From Mycolicibacterium moriokaense (GTDB lineage: Bacteria > Actinomycetota > Actinomycetes > Mycobacteriales > Mycobacteriaceae): a stretch of 64,000 nt of DNA. The DNA lies in the NCBI RefSeq assembly GCF_010726085.1, contig NZ_AP022560.1:2728001-2792000 (forward strand), given 5' to 3'. A program made the translations under genes and the position numbers. The notes beneath the pieces were generated by a model, which was given only the letters and a program-made list of their open reading frames with translations, had not been told where the DNA came from and ran no database searches. Below are positions 8,103-16,906 of the stretch, in pieces; the first letter of the stretch is position 1; every line of letters begins with the position of its first letter.

Positions 8103-9334
8103 CCACCGCGCATACGTACCTGCAGAGCCCCACAGCCAGCTACGAGGACCTCAGACGAACGTTTCAGCCGATCTTCGAAAAGATCGGTGAGGGCAGTCTG
8201 GAACGTGAGAAGGGCCGCGTCTTTCCTCACGACCAGGTCCGCTGGCTCAACGATGCGGGATTCGGCACGGTGCGCATCCCTGTTGAGCGAGGGGGATTCG
8301 GGGCCTCATTGGAACAGACGTTTCTGTTGCTCGCTGAACTCGGGACCGCGGATGCGAACGTGTCCCACATCTGGCGCAACCACTTGGCCTTTGTCGAGGA
8401 TCGACTCAACGCGCCGGTGTCGGACTCCAATGACCAGTGGATCGCGCGGTTTACTTCCGGTGCATTCGTGGGCGGCGGATGGACCGAGGCGAACAACCTG
8501 ACACTGGCCAATATCGCAACCACGGTGACCGCCGAGGACGATCACTGGATCGTCACGGGGTCGAAGTTCTATGCGACAGGCAGTCTTTACGCGGACTGGC
8601 TGGATGTGATCGGCCGTGGTGACGATGGCGCTCTGGTGACCGCACTCGTGCGCGCCGACGATCCGGGCGTCACCTTGATCGACGACTGGCGCGGTTTCGG
8701 TCAACGCACCACCGCCAGCGGGTCGGCTCGATATGACCGCGTCCGCGCCGAAGCCGGTGACGTGTTCCCAGCGGCCGAAAGGTTCAAGTACCAGGCGCAC
8801 TTCTATCAGATCGCCATGCTTTCCGTGCTCACCGGGATCACCCGGGCTGCACTACTGGATGGATCTGAGGCCCTGATCGACCGCAAGCGCAACTATCCGC
8901 AGGGGCTGACGGCGGTGCCCGCCGAGGATGCGCAACTCCTGCAGGTCGTGGGGGAGGTCTCGGCCGACGTGTTCGCCGCAGAGGCGGCGCTCGCACAGAG
9001 CGCGAGAAGCCTGGACCATATCGTCGAAGGGCGGCTCGTACACGACGAGGAAACCGCTAAACGGCGTTTGATTGACGCCGAGGTAGCGGTGAGTCAGGCG
9101 CAACTGGTCATCATCGGCGCGGCCCTACGGGCAACCACAGCAATCTTCGATGCGCTTGGCGCATCGGGTGTTTCAGAGGACCGGTCGCTGGACCGGCATT
9201 GGCGCAACGCGCGCACACTCGCATCGCACAACCCTCGGGTATACAAGGCGCGCATCCTTGGGGACTGGCTGATCAACGGCAAGGACCCCGTACCGGATCT
9301 GGCAGCGCTGGGCCGCGGCGGTCAGGGCAACTAA
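8099..9334 (+). CDS. Acyl-CoA dehydrogenase-fold flavoenzyme, DszC/SfnC-like (second in operon)
   Basis: This 411-aa paralogue of the gene at 5843 carries the family marks WIVTGSKFYATGSLYADWLDV (about 155-175), DDWRGFGQRTTASGSARYDRV (about 195-215) and the C-terminal RHWRNARTLASHNPRVYKARILGDWLING. The ATG overlaps the acetyltransferase stop (ATGA). Two DszC-like enzymes around one acetyltransferase suggest either two oxidation steps or two substrates. It should need FMNH2 from a reductase not seen in the window. A bidirectional terminator-like stem follows within nine bases of the stop. Confidence 0.85.
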   Translation: MTTAHTYLQSPTASYEDLRRTFQPIFEKIGEGSLEREKGRVFPHDQVRWLNDAGFGTVRIPVERGGFGASLEQTFLLLAELGTADANVSHIWRNHLAFVEDRLNAPVSDSNDQWIARFTSGAFVGGGWTEANNLTLANIATTVTAEDDHWIVTGSKFYATGSLYADWLDVIGRGDDGALVTALVRADDPGVTLIDDWRGFGQRTTASGSARYDRVRAEAGDVFPAAERFKYQAHFYQIAMLSVLTGITRAALLDGSEALIDRKRNYPQGLTAVPAEDAQLLQVVGEVSADVFAAEAALAQSARSLDHIVEGRLVHDEETAKRRLIDAEVAVSQAQLVIIGAALRATTAIFDALGASGVSEDRSLDRHWRNARTLASHNPRVYKARILGDWLINGKDPVPDLAALGRGGQGN

Positions 9335-9342
9335 CGCTGTGC

Positions 9343-9361
9343 CAACCCGATTTTCGGGTTG
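9343..9361. terminator. Bidirectional terminator-like hairpin between convergent genes
   Basis: CAACCCGA-TTT-TCGGGTTG forms a perfect 8-bp stem with a 3-base loop. It fills the 30-base gap between two genes that run toward each other (stops at 9334 and 9365), the expected place for a shared terminator. There is no long T run, as is usual in mycobacteria. Confidence 0.6.
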
Positions 9362-9364
9362 AGG

Positions 9365-10534
9365 TCAGCGGGTCGCACCGACGAAAGGTATCGACGCGGG
9401 TGCCGCGTTGAGGTGGCTACCGTCGAACAGTCCGCGTTCGCGGAGAATCGGCACTACGCCCTCACCGAACCAGAAGAGCTCTTCGAGATGCGGATATCCC
9501 GAGAAGATGAACTCGTCGATGCCGACTCTCGCGTACTCGGCAATCCGATCGGCGACGTCGGTGTGGCTGCCCACCAATGCGGTGCCGGCACCGCCACGGA
9601 CAAGGCCGACGCCGGCCCACAGATTCGGTGCGATCTCGAGGCTGCGCGCGTCATGCCAGGTGCCGTTGGCCCGGTTGGCTTCGTGAAGTGCCAGCATCCT
9701 GCGCTGACCCTCTGATTGGCTACGGCTCAAACCCGCCTGCGCTGACCGCACCGTATCTTCATCGAGCGCGTCGACCAGTTTGTCCGCTTGCGACCATGCC
9801 TCGTCCGCGGTGTCACGCGAGATGGTGTGCAGCCTGATGCCGAAGCGGACGTTGCGACCCTGCTTTTCGGCCAGTCCGCGGATCCATTCGATCTTCTCCT
9901 GCACCGCGTCTGGAGGCTCACCCCACGTCAGGTATACATCGGCGTGCCGCGCTGCGACGGGACCCGCCGCCGCAGAGCTTCCGCCGAAGTACAACGGCGG
10001 CAACGGATTCGGCAGCGTGGCAAGGGATGCCTCATCGACCTGGATGTGTATGCCGTGAGTCGTCACAGTCTCGCCGGCCCACAGCCTGCGTACGACCTCC
10101 AGGAACTCGTCGGCCCGCTCGTATCGTGCATCCTTGTCGAGGTGATCACCGAAAGCGCGTTGCTCATGCGCCTCGCCGCCGACCACGACGTTGAGCAGGA
10201 TGCGACCGGGGGCGTGCCTGGCGAAGGTCGCCGCCATCTGTGCTGACAGGGTGGGACTCACCAACCCCGGACGGAATGCGACCAGGAACGCCAGCGACGT
10301 CGTCTCTCGGGCGAGCAGTGCCGCCGTGATGAACGCGTCCTCACACCAGGCTCCGGTCGGAATCAGCGCCCCGGTGAAGCCGAACGTCTCGGCCGCCCGG
10401 ACGATCGACGCAAGGTAGTCGATCGAAGCGTCGCGGTCGCTGCGCGCTGCTCCTGCCGGAGTGCCGTGGCCGCCACCCACAATCAACCGGCTGTCGCCAT
10501 AGGTGGGCAGGAACCAATGCAGTTTCACCGACAT
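9365..10534 (-). CDS. Alkanesulfonate monooxygenase-type LLM enzyme (SsuD-like)
   Basis: The 389-aa protein opens with VKLHWFLPTYGDSRLI, close to the start of SsuD enzymes, and continues with FTGALIPTGAWCEDAFITAALLARETTSLAFLVAFRPG, GRILLNVVVGGEAHEQRAFGDHLDKDARYERADEFL and PPLYFGGSSAAAGPVAARHADVYLTWGEPP, all characteristic of FMNH2-dependent alkanesulfonate monooxygenases. The reaction releases sulfite from sulfonates with O2 and FMNH2. It is transcribed alone on the minus strand, 113 bases downstream of a broken DszC-like gene. An ssuABC-type transporter lies 25 kb away in the same window. The exact sulfonate or sulfone cannot be assigned. Confidence 0.88.
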   Translation of the reverse strand: MSVKLHWFLPTYGDSRLIVGGGHGTPAGAARSDRDASIDYLASIVRAAETFGFTGALIPTGAWCEDAFITAALLARETTSLAFLVAFRPGLVSPTLSAQMAATFARHAPGRILLNVVVGGEAHEQRAFGDHLDKDARYERADEFLEVVRRLWAGETVTTHGIHIQVDEASLATLPNPLPPLYFGGSSAAAGPVAARHADVYLTWGEPPDAVQEKIEWIRGLAEKQGRNVRFGIRLHTISRDTADEAWSQADKLVDALDEDTVRSAQAGLSRSQSEGQRRMLALHEANRANGTWHDARSLEIAPNLWAGVGLVRGGAGTALVGSHTDVADRIAEYARVGIDEFIFSGYPHLEELFWFGEGVVPILRERGLFDGSHLNAAPASIPFVGATR

Positions 10535-10647
10535 GGGAAGACTCTAGCGGCCGGACGCATTGAAGCGGATCTTGCGGTCACGACGTGATCTTCGTTGGAC
10601 CGCCGAACTCGGTCACGGCTTACCTTCGGCACGATTCAAAACGCGCG

Positions 10648-11574
10648 TCAGATCACTCCGTGCAGCGGTGGCGGCTCGCCGTGCAGCTGCGCCCGACCGA
10701 TGTGCTGATACTTCCAGCGGACCGGATCGTGCAGGGTGTGTGTGCGGGCGTCTCGCCAGTAGTGGTCGAGGTTCAACCCGGCTGTCGCGCTGCGGGTCCC
10801 GCTGACCTCGAACAGTCCGCTTGACACTTCGTTGGCGGCTTTGTCGGCGAGGATCTTGGCGGTCGCGACCGAGAGTGACGCCTTCGCCGATGCGGCGGCC
10901 GGGTCCGCCGACCCGCCACCGGTGATCGTGGCATCCACTGCAACGCCCGCCGCGACCAGTTGGGCTTCGGCAGCGGCGACGGTGAGCTCGCCGAACCGCT
11001 GGATCAACAACGGATCGTCGATCGCGCGCGCCACGCCCGCCTCGAACCACGGCCTGCTGTGTGCGCGGACAACGCGCGCGGCGGCCTCCAATGCGCCGCG
11101 CGCGATCCCGGCGTCTATCGCCGCGTGCAACAGCTGTGCAAACGCTCCATATCCCGTGGCCGCGTTGACTGCCCCGGCGCGGGGGACAAGCTGATCACGC
11201 CTCGCGACGACGCCGTCGAACCGCACGGTTCCGCTGCCGGTCGTCCGCTGCCCCAGGCCGTCCCAATCGTCGATGACACGTATCCCGGCGCTGTCCGCGG
11301 GGACGTAGGCGATGTAATCGTCCGGAGGCAGCCCACTTTCGTTTCCTGGGTCGTCGAGCCGCGTCAGTACCGCGAACACATCCGCGAACAGCGATCCGGT
11401 GCAATAGAACTTCGTGCCGTCGATCTGAAAGTGGCCGTCGACCGGGCGCAACGTGGTGGTGACGTCGGCGACGATCCCGGTCAGCGCGCCCACGGCGAAA
11501 TCGACCGCAAGGTCGTGCGCTACCGATACCGCCTCTGCCGCGGAGTTGATCCTCGTGGCCTTGGAGAGCGTCAC
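10648..11574 (-). pseudogene. DszC-like acyl-CoA-dehydrogenase-fold protein with a large internal deletion
   Basis: This is an open frame of 308 aa where intact relatives in the window have about 410. The first 30 residues (INSAAEAVSVAHDLAVDFAVGA) align with the N-terminus of the paralogue at 14098, but the sequence then jumps to LTGIVADVTTTLRPVDGHFQIDGTKFYCTGS, which matches that paralogue from about residue 132. About 100 residues of the helical domain are missing, in frame, near 11480-11495. The rest is complete through HDPVRWKYQHIGRAQLHG. The loss removes part of the flavin/substrate pocket, so it is probably inactive or altered, though the frame is intact and it may still be made. The GTG start has no obvious ribosome site. 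Confidence 0.7.
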
Positions 11575-11625
11575 CGAGTAACCACTCTTCTCAGAAGTAG
11601 TCTTTCAGCGGCGCGGACTATCTCG

Positions 11626-11901
11626 TCAGGATGCGTTGGCGACGGGTTCCAGAGGACGACGGCGCACGAGTTCGCCCCAGGCGCTGAACGCTTCGGCGTG
11701 GCCGGCCGAGCTCCCGCCGCCGGCGAGCGCGACCAATCCTGCCGCGAGGGTGCCGATCCCGACTCCAGAATCGTGTACGACGCGGACAAGCTCGGCGAAA
11801 GCCTGATCCGGTGAGCAGCCACGTAGGCCGACCAGGACGCCGATCGCAGTATCGATTACCTTGCGCGAGGTGTCGTTGGCTCGCCGGCTGCTGTAACTCA
11901 T
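11626..11901 (-). CDS. Small ANTAR-domain protein
   Basis: The 91-aa protein from ATG 11901 is essentially one ANTAR domain: VIDTAIGVLVGLRGCSPDQAFAELVRVVHDSGVGIGTLAAGLVAL, with the hallmark AxG, the GCSxDxAFxxL helix and the closing hydrophobic helix. ANTAR proteins bind paired RNA hairpins and act as antiterminators; most carry a sensor domain (GAF or receiver), which is absent here. A TTG at 11937 in the same frame would add 12 residues. It lies 51 bases upstream of the deleted DszC-like gene on the same strand and diverges from the dioxygenase at 12004. The target RNA is unknown. Confidence 0.65.
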   Translation of the reverse strand: MSYSSRRANDTSRKVIDTAIGVLVGLRGCSPDQAFAELVRVVHDSGVGIGTLAAGLVALAGGGSSAGHAEAFSAWGELVRRRPLEPVANAS

Positions 11902-12003
11902 GGTGACGATGCTCGGCTGTGTGCAGTCGTCGGCCAACAGATTGGCGCATGGTGATTTAACGGTTTCTATACGCCGGTGCGGCGTCGTTTAAAGGAGATG
12001 GCA

Positions 12004-13026
12004 TTGAGGGTGTCGCAGGTCGACAATGGCGTGATGCTCCCCGTTCTCGATCTCGCGGAGTCCGACGCAGACCCGGCCCGGTTCCGTGCACAGCTGCGTG
12101 AAGCCGCGCACGACAACGGGTTCTTCTACCTCGTCGGCCACGGTGTGCCGCGTAACAAGATGGACACCGTTCTCGGGTTGGCGCGACAGTTCTTCGCCTT
12201 GCCGCTCGATGCCAAGAACAAGATCAGCCAGCTGCAAAGTCCGCAGTTTCGCGGCTATTCACGCATCGGCGGAGAGCTCACCAACGGCAAGATCGACTGG
12301 CGCGAGCAGATCGACATCGGGCCCGAGCGGTCGGTGATCGAAGGCGCCGAGGGGTATTGGCGGCTGCAGGGCCCGAACCTGTGGCCGACGGCGCCCGCAG
12401 GGTTCCGCACTGCATTCGAAGACTGGGCGGTGACGATGTCGGACGTCGGCATCCGCCTCTTGCGCCATTGGGCCGTTTCGCTGGGGGCGGCGGAGGACAC
12501 ATTTGACGCGGCGTTCGCCGACCGGCCCGCCACGCTGATGAAGGTGGTGCGCTATCCCGGCACCAACGACACGACCCAAGGCGTTGGCGTGCACAAGGAT
12601 TCAGGCGTGCTGACGTTGCTGCTGCTCGAGCAGGGCTCGACCGGTCTGCAGGTCGAGGGTGAGGTGGGGCAGTGGATCGACGTCCCGCCGCTGCCGGACG
12701 CCCTGGTCGTCAACATCGGTGAGCTGCTCGAGGTCGCCACGGGTGGATATCTACGCGCCACCCGTCACCGCGTCCTCGCGCCACCACCGCACACCGATCG
12801 CGTGTCCATTCCGTTTTTCCTGAATCCCTCCCTCGACGCGAAGGTGCCGATCATCACGCTGCCCCCGGAGCTGGCGGCGCTGTCGCGCGGTGTAGAGGTC
12901 GACCCAGACAACCCGATCTTCAACACCTACGGCGAGAACGCATGGAAGTCGCGGACCCGCGCACATCCCGACGTGGCCGAACTGCACCACGGCATCATCC
13001 CGAAGGGAGTCGCCAGCGCCTACTGA
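12004..13026 (+). CDS. 2-oxoglutarate/Fe(II)-type dioxygenase, isopenicillin N synthase family
   Basis: About 340 aa with the order of plant/bacterial IPNS-like oxygenases: N-terminal NGFFYLVGHGVP (about 37-48), then GVHKDSGVLTLLLLEQGSTGLQV with the HxD iron ligands, VNIGELLEVATGGYLRATRHRVLAPP with the distal His, and DRVSIPFFLNPS with the RxS 2-oxoglutarate contact. TTG 12004 was chosen because AAAGGAG (11991-11997) sits six bases before it; GTG 12010 or GTG 11977 are alternatives. A palindrome ACGCCG-GTG-CGGCGT (11971-11985) just upstream may be an operator. Substrate unknown; TauD-like release of sulfite would suit the setting, but TauD belongs to a different subfamily. Confidence 0.85.
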   Translation: MRVSQVDNGVMLPVLDLAESDADPARFRAQLREAAHDNGFFYLVGHGVPRNKMDTVLGLARQFFALPLDAKNKISQLQSPQFRGYSRIGGELTNGKIDWREQIDIGPERSVIEGAEGYWRLQGPNLWPTAPAGFRTAFEDWAVTMSDVGIRLLRHWAVSLGAAEDTFDAAFADRPATLMKVVRYPGTNDTTQGVGVHKDSGVLTLLLLEQGSTGLQVEGEVGQWIDVPPLPDALVVNIGELLEVATGGYLRATRHRVLAPPPHTDRVSIPFFLNPSLDAKVPIITLPPELAALSRGVEVDPDNPIFNTYGENAWKSRTRAHPDVAELHHGIIPKGVASAY

Positions 13027-13101
13027 AGCGCTATTGACGCCGATTTCATCCTCATGATCACAACCCTCGGCAACGCCGTCGCGGGCGGTTACGTTGCCGG
13101 G

Positions 13102-14055
13102 GTGTTCGATGTGCGCCGGCTCGTGGTGTTGCAGGAAGTCGTCCGCTGCGGGTCGCTGTCGGCCGCCGCAACGGCACTGAGCTACACCACGTCGGCGGTC
13201 TCCCAACAGATCACGGCGCTGGAGCGTGACATCGGATCGACGCTGCTGGTCCGCAGTCCCACCGGCGTGCGGCCCACCGCGGCGGGCACCCGGCTGCTCG
13301 AGCACGCAGAGACGATCCTCGCCGCGATCAGGACGGCGGAACGAGACCTCCAGCACCTGGCCACCGCACATCCCGGAGTGGTGCGCGTGGCCTCATTCGC
13401 CAGCGCCGCCGGCACGATCCTGCCGCGGGCGATCGCGCGGTTCCGGGCGCTCTGCCCGGGTGTCGGCGTGGAGTTGGTATCCGCGGACCCCGAAGAAGGC
13501 GTGGAGCTGTTGACGTCCGGTGGGGCCGACGCAGCGGTGATCACTGAGGTGCCGGGGGAGGCCCCCGAGTTTCCCGGTGTGCACTCGGTGCCCGTGTATG
13601 ACGACGAGTTCTTCGTCGTGCTCCCCGCGGGACACCGTCTCGCCGCCAGGGCGGAAGTGCCTTTCGCCGCGCTGGCGCGAGAACAATGGATCGTCAGCAC
13701 CGAATCTGGGGCTTGCCCCGACGTGCGGGTCTTCCAGCGGGCGTGCCGCAGTGCGGGCTTCATCCCGTCGGTCACCTTCCGCACGGAGGACTACTCGACC
13801 GTGCAGGGCCTGGTCGCCGCGAATCTGGGTGTGTCACTGGTGCCTTCACTCGCCGCGGCGGGTGCCCGAACCGACGTGGCATTGCGGCGCGTGGCCGGAA
13901 GGCAGCCGGTCCGCCGCATCGCCTTGGCGACCGCCGATCGGCCCGCCGACGGCACCGCGTTGGCGACGTTCGTCTCCCTCATTCGTGAGGCCAGCGCGCG
14001 CATCAGTGCCGATGCGGTTTACAGCGTTCCTGAACGCCCCTTCAGCGTCGCTTGA
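13102..14055 (+). CDS. LysR-family transcriptional regulator
   Basis: The N-terminus VRRLVVLQEVVRCGSLSAAATALSYTTSAVSQQITALERDIG is a classic LysR winged helix-turn-helix. The C-terminal part (GVVRVASFASAAGTILPRAIARFRA... onward) is the periplasmic-binding-protein-like effector domain. GTG 13102 gives about 317 aa, near the usual 300; ATG 13054 would add 16 unconserved residues and GTG 13111 would remove three. It runs in the same direction as the DszC-like gene 42 bases downstream and probably controls it. LysR proteins in sulfur islands (Cbl/CysB type) sense sulfate or sulfur intermediates; that role is inferred from position only. Confidence 0.85.
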   Translation: MFDVRRLVVLQEVVRCGSLSAAATALSYTTSAVSQQITALERDIGSTLLVRSPTGVRPTAAGTRLLEHAETILAAIRTAERDLQHLATAHPGVVRVASFASAAGTILPRAIARFRALCPGVGVELVSADPEEGVELLTSGGADAAVITEVPGEAPEFPGVHSVPVYDDEFFVVLPAGHRLAARAEVPFAALAREQWIVSTESGACPDVRVFQRACRSAGFIPSVTFRTEDYSTVQGLVAANLGVSLVPSLAAAGARTDVALRRVAGRQPVRRIALATADRPADGTALATFVSLIREASARISADAVYSVPERPFSVA

Positions 14056-14080
14056 CGCCCGCTACACCAAATATCCCCTC

Positions 14081-14097
14081 AACCTAAGGTTCCCGCC
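14081..14097 (+). promoter_or_regulatory. Leaderless promoter overlapping an 11-bp palindrome
   Basis: AACCTAAGGTT (14081-14091) is a perfect inverted repeat, and it overlaps TAAGGT (14085-14090), a TANNNT -10 box placed seven bases before ATG 14098. The gene is therefore likely leaderless, and a protein bound to the palindrome would block the promoter. The LysR protein just upstream is the obvious candidate. Confidence 0.5.
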
Positions 14098-15330
14098 ATG
14101 ACCACCACCGAAAGCACCACTCCCGTCCTCACCTCGTCCGAAGAGGCACTGGCCACCGCACGCGCGCTGGCGGTCGACATCGCGGCGGGGGCGGTCGAGC
14201 GCGAGCTCACGGGAACCTGGCCAGAAGAGCAACTGCGGCAGATCGGTCGATCGGGTCTGCTCGGCATCATCGTGCCCGTCGCCTTCGGCGGTCCGGGCCT
14301 GCCCCGCGCCACCGCGGTGGAAGTGCTGCGCATTCTGGCGCAAGCGGATTCGGCTGTCGGACAGCTGCTGCTCGCACATTTCGTGCTCCTGCACGCCATC
14401 AGTGGTCTGGAGAACAACGACCCTGCGCCGCGCATCTACGCCGACGTGCTCGCCGGCGCGCAGCTCGGCAATGCGACCGTCGAGCGGGGGACGCGCCTGA
14501 GTGTCGACAGGCTCACCACCGTTACGCGTCAGCAGGACGGCACGTGGGTGCTCAACGGCACCAAGTACTACGCGACCGGCACCCTCGGTGCGACCTGGAT
14601 CGCCGTCGCCGCCCGCATTCCCGACACCGAACCGTCGCACGGCGCGACGGTGTTCGTCCGATCGGAGGATTCGGGTGTCACGCTGAACCTCGACAAGTGG
14701 TCGTCGTTCGGTCAGCGCGGAACCGCCAGCGGCGAAGTCGTTTTCGACCACGTCATCGTCGACGATGCTTTCGTGATCGACGAGGGGCCCGATCCCGATC
14801 CTGTCACCGCGCCGCCGTCGGTCCTCGGTGCGTTCGACCAAGCCCTGCACGCGGCCGTCGACATCGGTATCGCTCGCGCGGCACTGGAGGACGGGGCGCG
14901 GTTCGTGACGACCCGTACGCGCCCCTGGTTCGAGGCGAATGTGGACAGCGCCGCCGACGAACCGCACGTCATCCGCAGGTTCGGTGAGTTGACCGCCCGG
15001 TTGTACGCGCTAGAGGCCCTGCTTGCGCACGGTGCCAAGCTGGTCGACGACGCACTTGCCGAGCCGGAGCTGACCCGAGAGTCCGCAGCCGCGGCCTCGC
15101 TGCAGGTCGCCGCGGCCAAGGCGCTCGCTCAAGAGTTCGCGGTCGAAATCGCCAGCGGCATATTCGAACTGGCGGGTTCATCGGCGACCGACAGCGGGCA
15201 CGCGCTGGACAGGCACTGGCGCAACGTGCGGGTGCACTCGCTGCACGATCCAGCCCGCTGGAAGTACGTCCACCTCGGCAACTACACCCTGCACGGAACC
15301 AAGCCGCCCCGGCTCGGTGTCCTCCTCTGA
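14098..15330 (+). CDS. Acyl-CoA dehydrogenase-fold flavoenzyme, DszC/SfnC-like
   Basis: The 410-aa protein shows GIIVPVAFGGPGLPRATAVEVL (about 57-78), WVLNGTKYYATGTLGATWIAVAARI (about 150-174), DKWSSFGQRGTASGEVVFDHVI (about 198-220) and the closing RHWRNVRVHSLHDPARWKYVHLGNYTLHG, the signature set of DszC-like monooxygenases. It contains no cysteine and no methionine after the initiator, extreme sulfur economy shared with other genes here. It follows a LysR regulator and precedes a core-MetE-like gene by 24 bases, so the three probably form one unit. Likely an FMNH2-dependent oxygenase acting on an organosulfur compound. Confidence 0.87.
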   Translation: MTTTESTTPVLTSSEEALATARALAVDIAAGAVERELTGTWPEEQLRQIGRSGLLGIIVPVAFGGPGLPRATAVEVLRILAQADSAVGQLLLAHFVLLHAISGLENNDPAPRIYADVLAGAQLGNATVERGTRLSVDRLTTVTRQQDGTWVLNGTKYYATGTLGATWIAVAARIPDTEPSHGATVFVRSEDSGVTLNLDKWSSFGQRGTASGEVVFDHVIVDDAFVIDEGPDPDPVTAPPSVLGAFDQALHAAVDIGIARAALEDGARFVTTRTRPWFEANVDSAADEPHVIRRFGELTARLYALEALLAHGAKLVDDALAEPELTRESAAAASLQVAAAKALAQEFAVEIASGIFELAGSSATDSGHALDRHWRNVRVHSLHDPARWKYVHLGNYTLHGTKPPRLGVLL

Positions 15331-15354
15331 CCCCGTCCGACAAAGGAGTTCGTC

Positions 15355-16404
15355 ATGGCTGGCTTCTATCTCACCGGCAGCATCAACGTCCCGACCGTCG
15401 ATGACGCCTTCCGTCTCGTCGGCGAGCGGCTGCAACCCGGTACGACGCGGGTGCCTGACGGCGAACCCGGCGATCGGGCGAACTGGGTGCTGACCCAGGC
15501 CGACCATTTCCTCAAGAATCCGACTGTCGACGTCGTCGACAACAAGGTGCGGGTGCGTCCCGGTTCGACCGTGTCCTTCGGGGCTCTGGACTACCACACC
15601 ATCGCGGCAGAGTCGTATGCCCGGTTCATCGCCGCCCGTGAGGGGGGTGTGCTGGCACCCGACTCGCGCTTCCTGGTGTCCATACCCACGCCGTTCAACG
15701 CGGTGAACTCGTTCGCGGAGTTGGATTCTCAGGTCGAGGTCGCCTACGCCTACGAACAGCAGCTGCGCCACAGTGTCGAGACGCTGCAGGAGGCGATCCC
15801 TCCGCGCGACCTCGCGATCCAATGGGACCTGCCCACCGAGCTGGCGACGATCGAGGGCTGGTTCCCCAACCCGTACGGTGGTTTCGAGCCGATCTTCGCG
15901 GCGACGGCACGGCTGGCATCGTGGGTGCAGGACGACGCCGAGCTGACTTTCCATCTGTGCTACGGCGATTCGAAGTTCGGTGCGTCGCCGTTCATGGGTG
16001 ATCCGCCCGACGAGGAGGCGGCGGCCCGCGGCGGCCGGCATATCCTGCCGCGTGACGCGACCGCCATCGTCACCCTGGCCAACGGGCTGTCCCGGCACGT
16101 GTCGCGGCGCATCGACGCGATTCAAGCGGCGACCGTTGCGGCCTGGACCAAGCGCGCGCACTGGCAGCCGCTGAGCGGCCTCGCACTCGAACCCGACACC
16201 GAGATCTACCTGGGTCTCCTGCACGCCGAGGACGGCGCCGCCGGAGCGCGTGCGCGGGCGGCGCTGGCGTCGGAGTTCCTGCCCGAGTTCGGGATATCGA
16301 CCGAGTGCGGGCTGGGCAGGCATTCGGAGGCCCAGCTCGAGGCCGTGCTCGTCGCGTGGCAGGAGTACGCCGCGAGTCGCGAACCCGCTCTCGCCGCCAG
16401 CTGA
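15355..16404 (+). CDS. Cobalamin-independent methionine synthase-like (core-MetE / UROD-MetE-like) protein
   Basis: The 349-aa protein is a single TIM barrel of the UROD/MetE-like fold. LTFHLCYGDSKFG contains His200-x-Cys202 and ISTECGLGR contains Cys318, which match the His-Cys...Cys zinc ligands of the MetE catalytic domain. It lacks the N-terminal half of full MetE (about 750 aa), so it belongs with short core-MetE-like proteins, whose methyl donor is not methyl-tetrahydrofolate polyglutamate in the usual way. AAAGGAG (about 15341-15347) precedes the ATG. It follows a DszC-like gene closely, so it may accept or donate a methyl-thiol group during organosulfur use. Function inferred. Confidence 0.75.
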   Translation: MAGFYLTGSINVPTVDDAFRLVGERLQPGTTRVPDGEPGDRANWVLTQADHFLKNPTVDVVDNKVRVRPGSTVSFGALDYHTIAAESYARFIAAREGGVLAPDSRFLVSIPTPFNAVNSFAELDSQVEVAYAYEQQLRHSVETLQEAIPPRDLAIQWDLPTELATIEGWFPNPYGGFEPIFAATARLASWVQDDAELTFHLCYGDSKFGASPFMGDPPDEEAAARGGRHILPRDATAIVTLANGLSRHVSRRIDAIQAATVAAWTKRAHWQPLSGLALEPDTEIYLGLLHAEDGAAGARARAALASEFLPEFGISTECGLGRHSEAQLEAVLVAWQEYAASREPALAAS

Positions 16405-16419
16405 GTTCGAGGTCCGCCG

Positions 16420-16893
16420 TCACGCGACGGTGAGTGCGCCCGGACCGGGCACGGCCTCGGTGTCGCGCGCCGTCAGGTGATCGTGCCCGGCGGCGCAGGT
16501 CAGCTGTGCGCGTACCGGCTCGCCGCACACGCGGTGCACGACGTGCACCGGGGGACCGGCTTCGTCGGCCTCCCACCGATCACCCCACTGCATCAAGGCC
16601 ACCACGGCCGGGAACAGGTCGCGGCCCTTGTCGGTCAGCCGATACTCATGGCGGGTTCGGCCGCCCTCGCTCTGATAGGCGATGCGTTCCAGAAGACCGT
16701 GTGCCACAAGTGTTTTCAAGCGGGCAGCGAGCAGATTCCTCGCGCATCCCAACGCGGACTGGAACTCCTCGAACCGCCGGAGGCCGTAGAACGCCTCCCG
16801 CAGGATGAGCAGGGTCCACTTCTCGCCGACCACGGCCAGCGTGCGGGCGATCGAACAGTTGGCGGCGCTGTAGCGGAAACGGTCGGGGTGCAT
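16420..16893 (-). CDS. HxlR-family winged-helix regulator
   Basis: The 157-aa protein from ATG 16893 shows the HxlR pattern: NCSIARTLAVVGEKWTLLILREAFYGLRRFEEFQSALGCARNLLAARLKTLVAHGLLERIAYQ followed by RHEYRLTDKGRDLFPAVVALMQWGDRW. This branch often has one N-terminal Cys, here Cys14, which can sense electrophiles or oxidants. An upstream ATG (16932) would run through the promoter palindrome and is rejected. It diverges from the tautomerase at 17024, and the intergenic region carries two palindromes, so it likely represses that gene and itself. A small stem (CCGTC-ACGC-GACGG, 16417-16430) overlaps its 3' end. Confidence 0.85.
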   Translation of the reverse strand: MHPDRFRYSAANCSIARTLAVVGEKWTLLILREAFYGLRRFEEFQSALGCARNLLAARLKTLVAHGLLERIAYQSEGGRTRHEYRLTDKGRDLFPAVVALMQWGDRWEADEAGPPVHVVHRVCGEPVRAQLTCAAGHDHLTARDTEAVPGPGALTVA

Positions 16894-16906
16894 GCTTCGA
16901 CGATAC

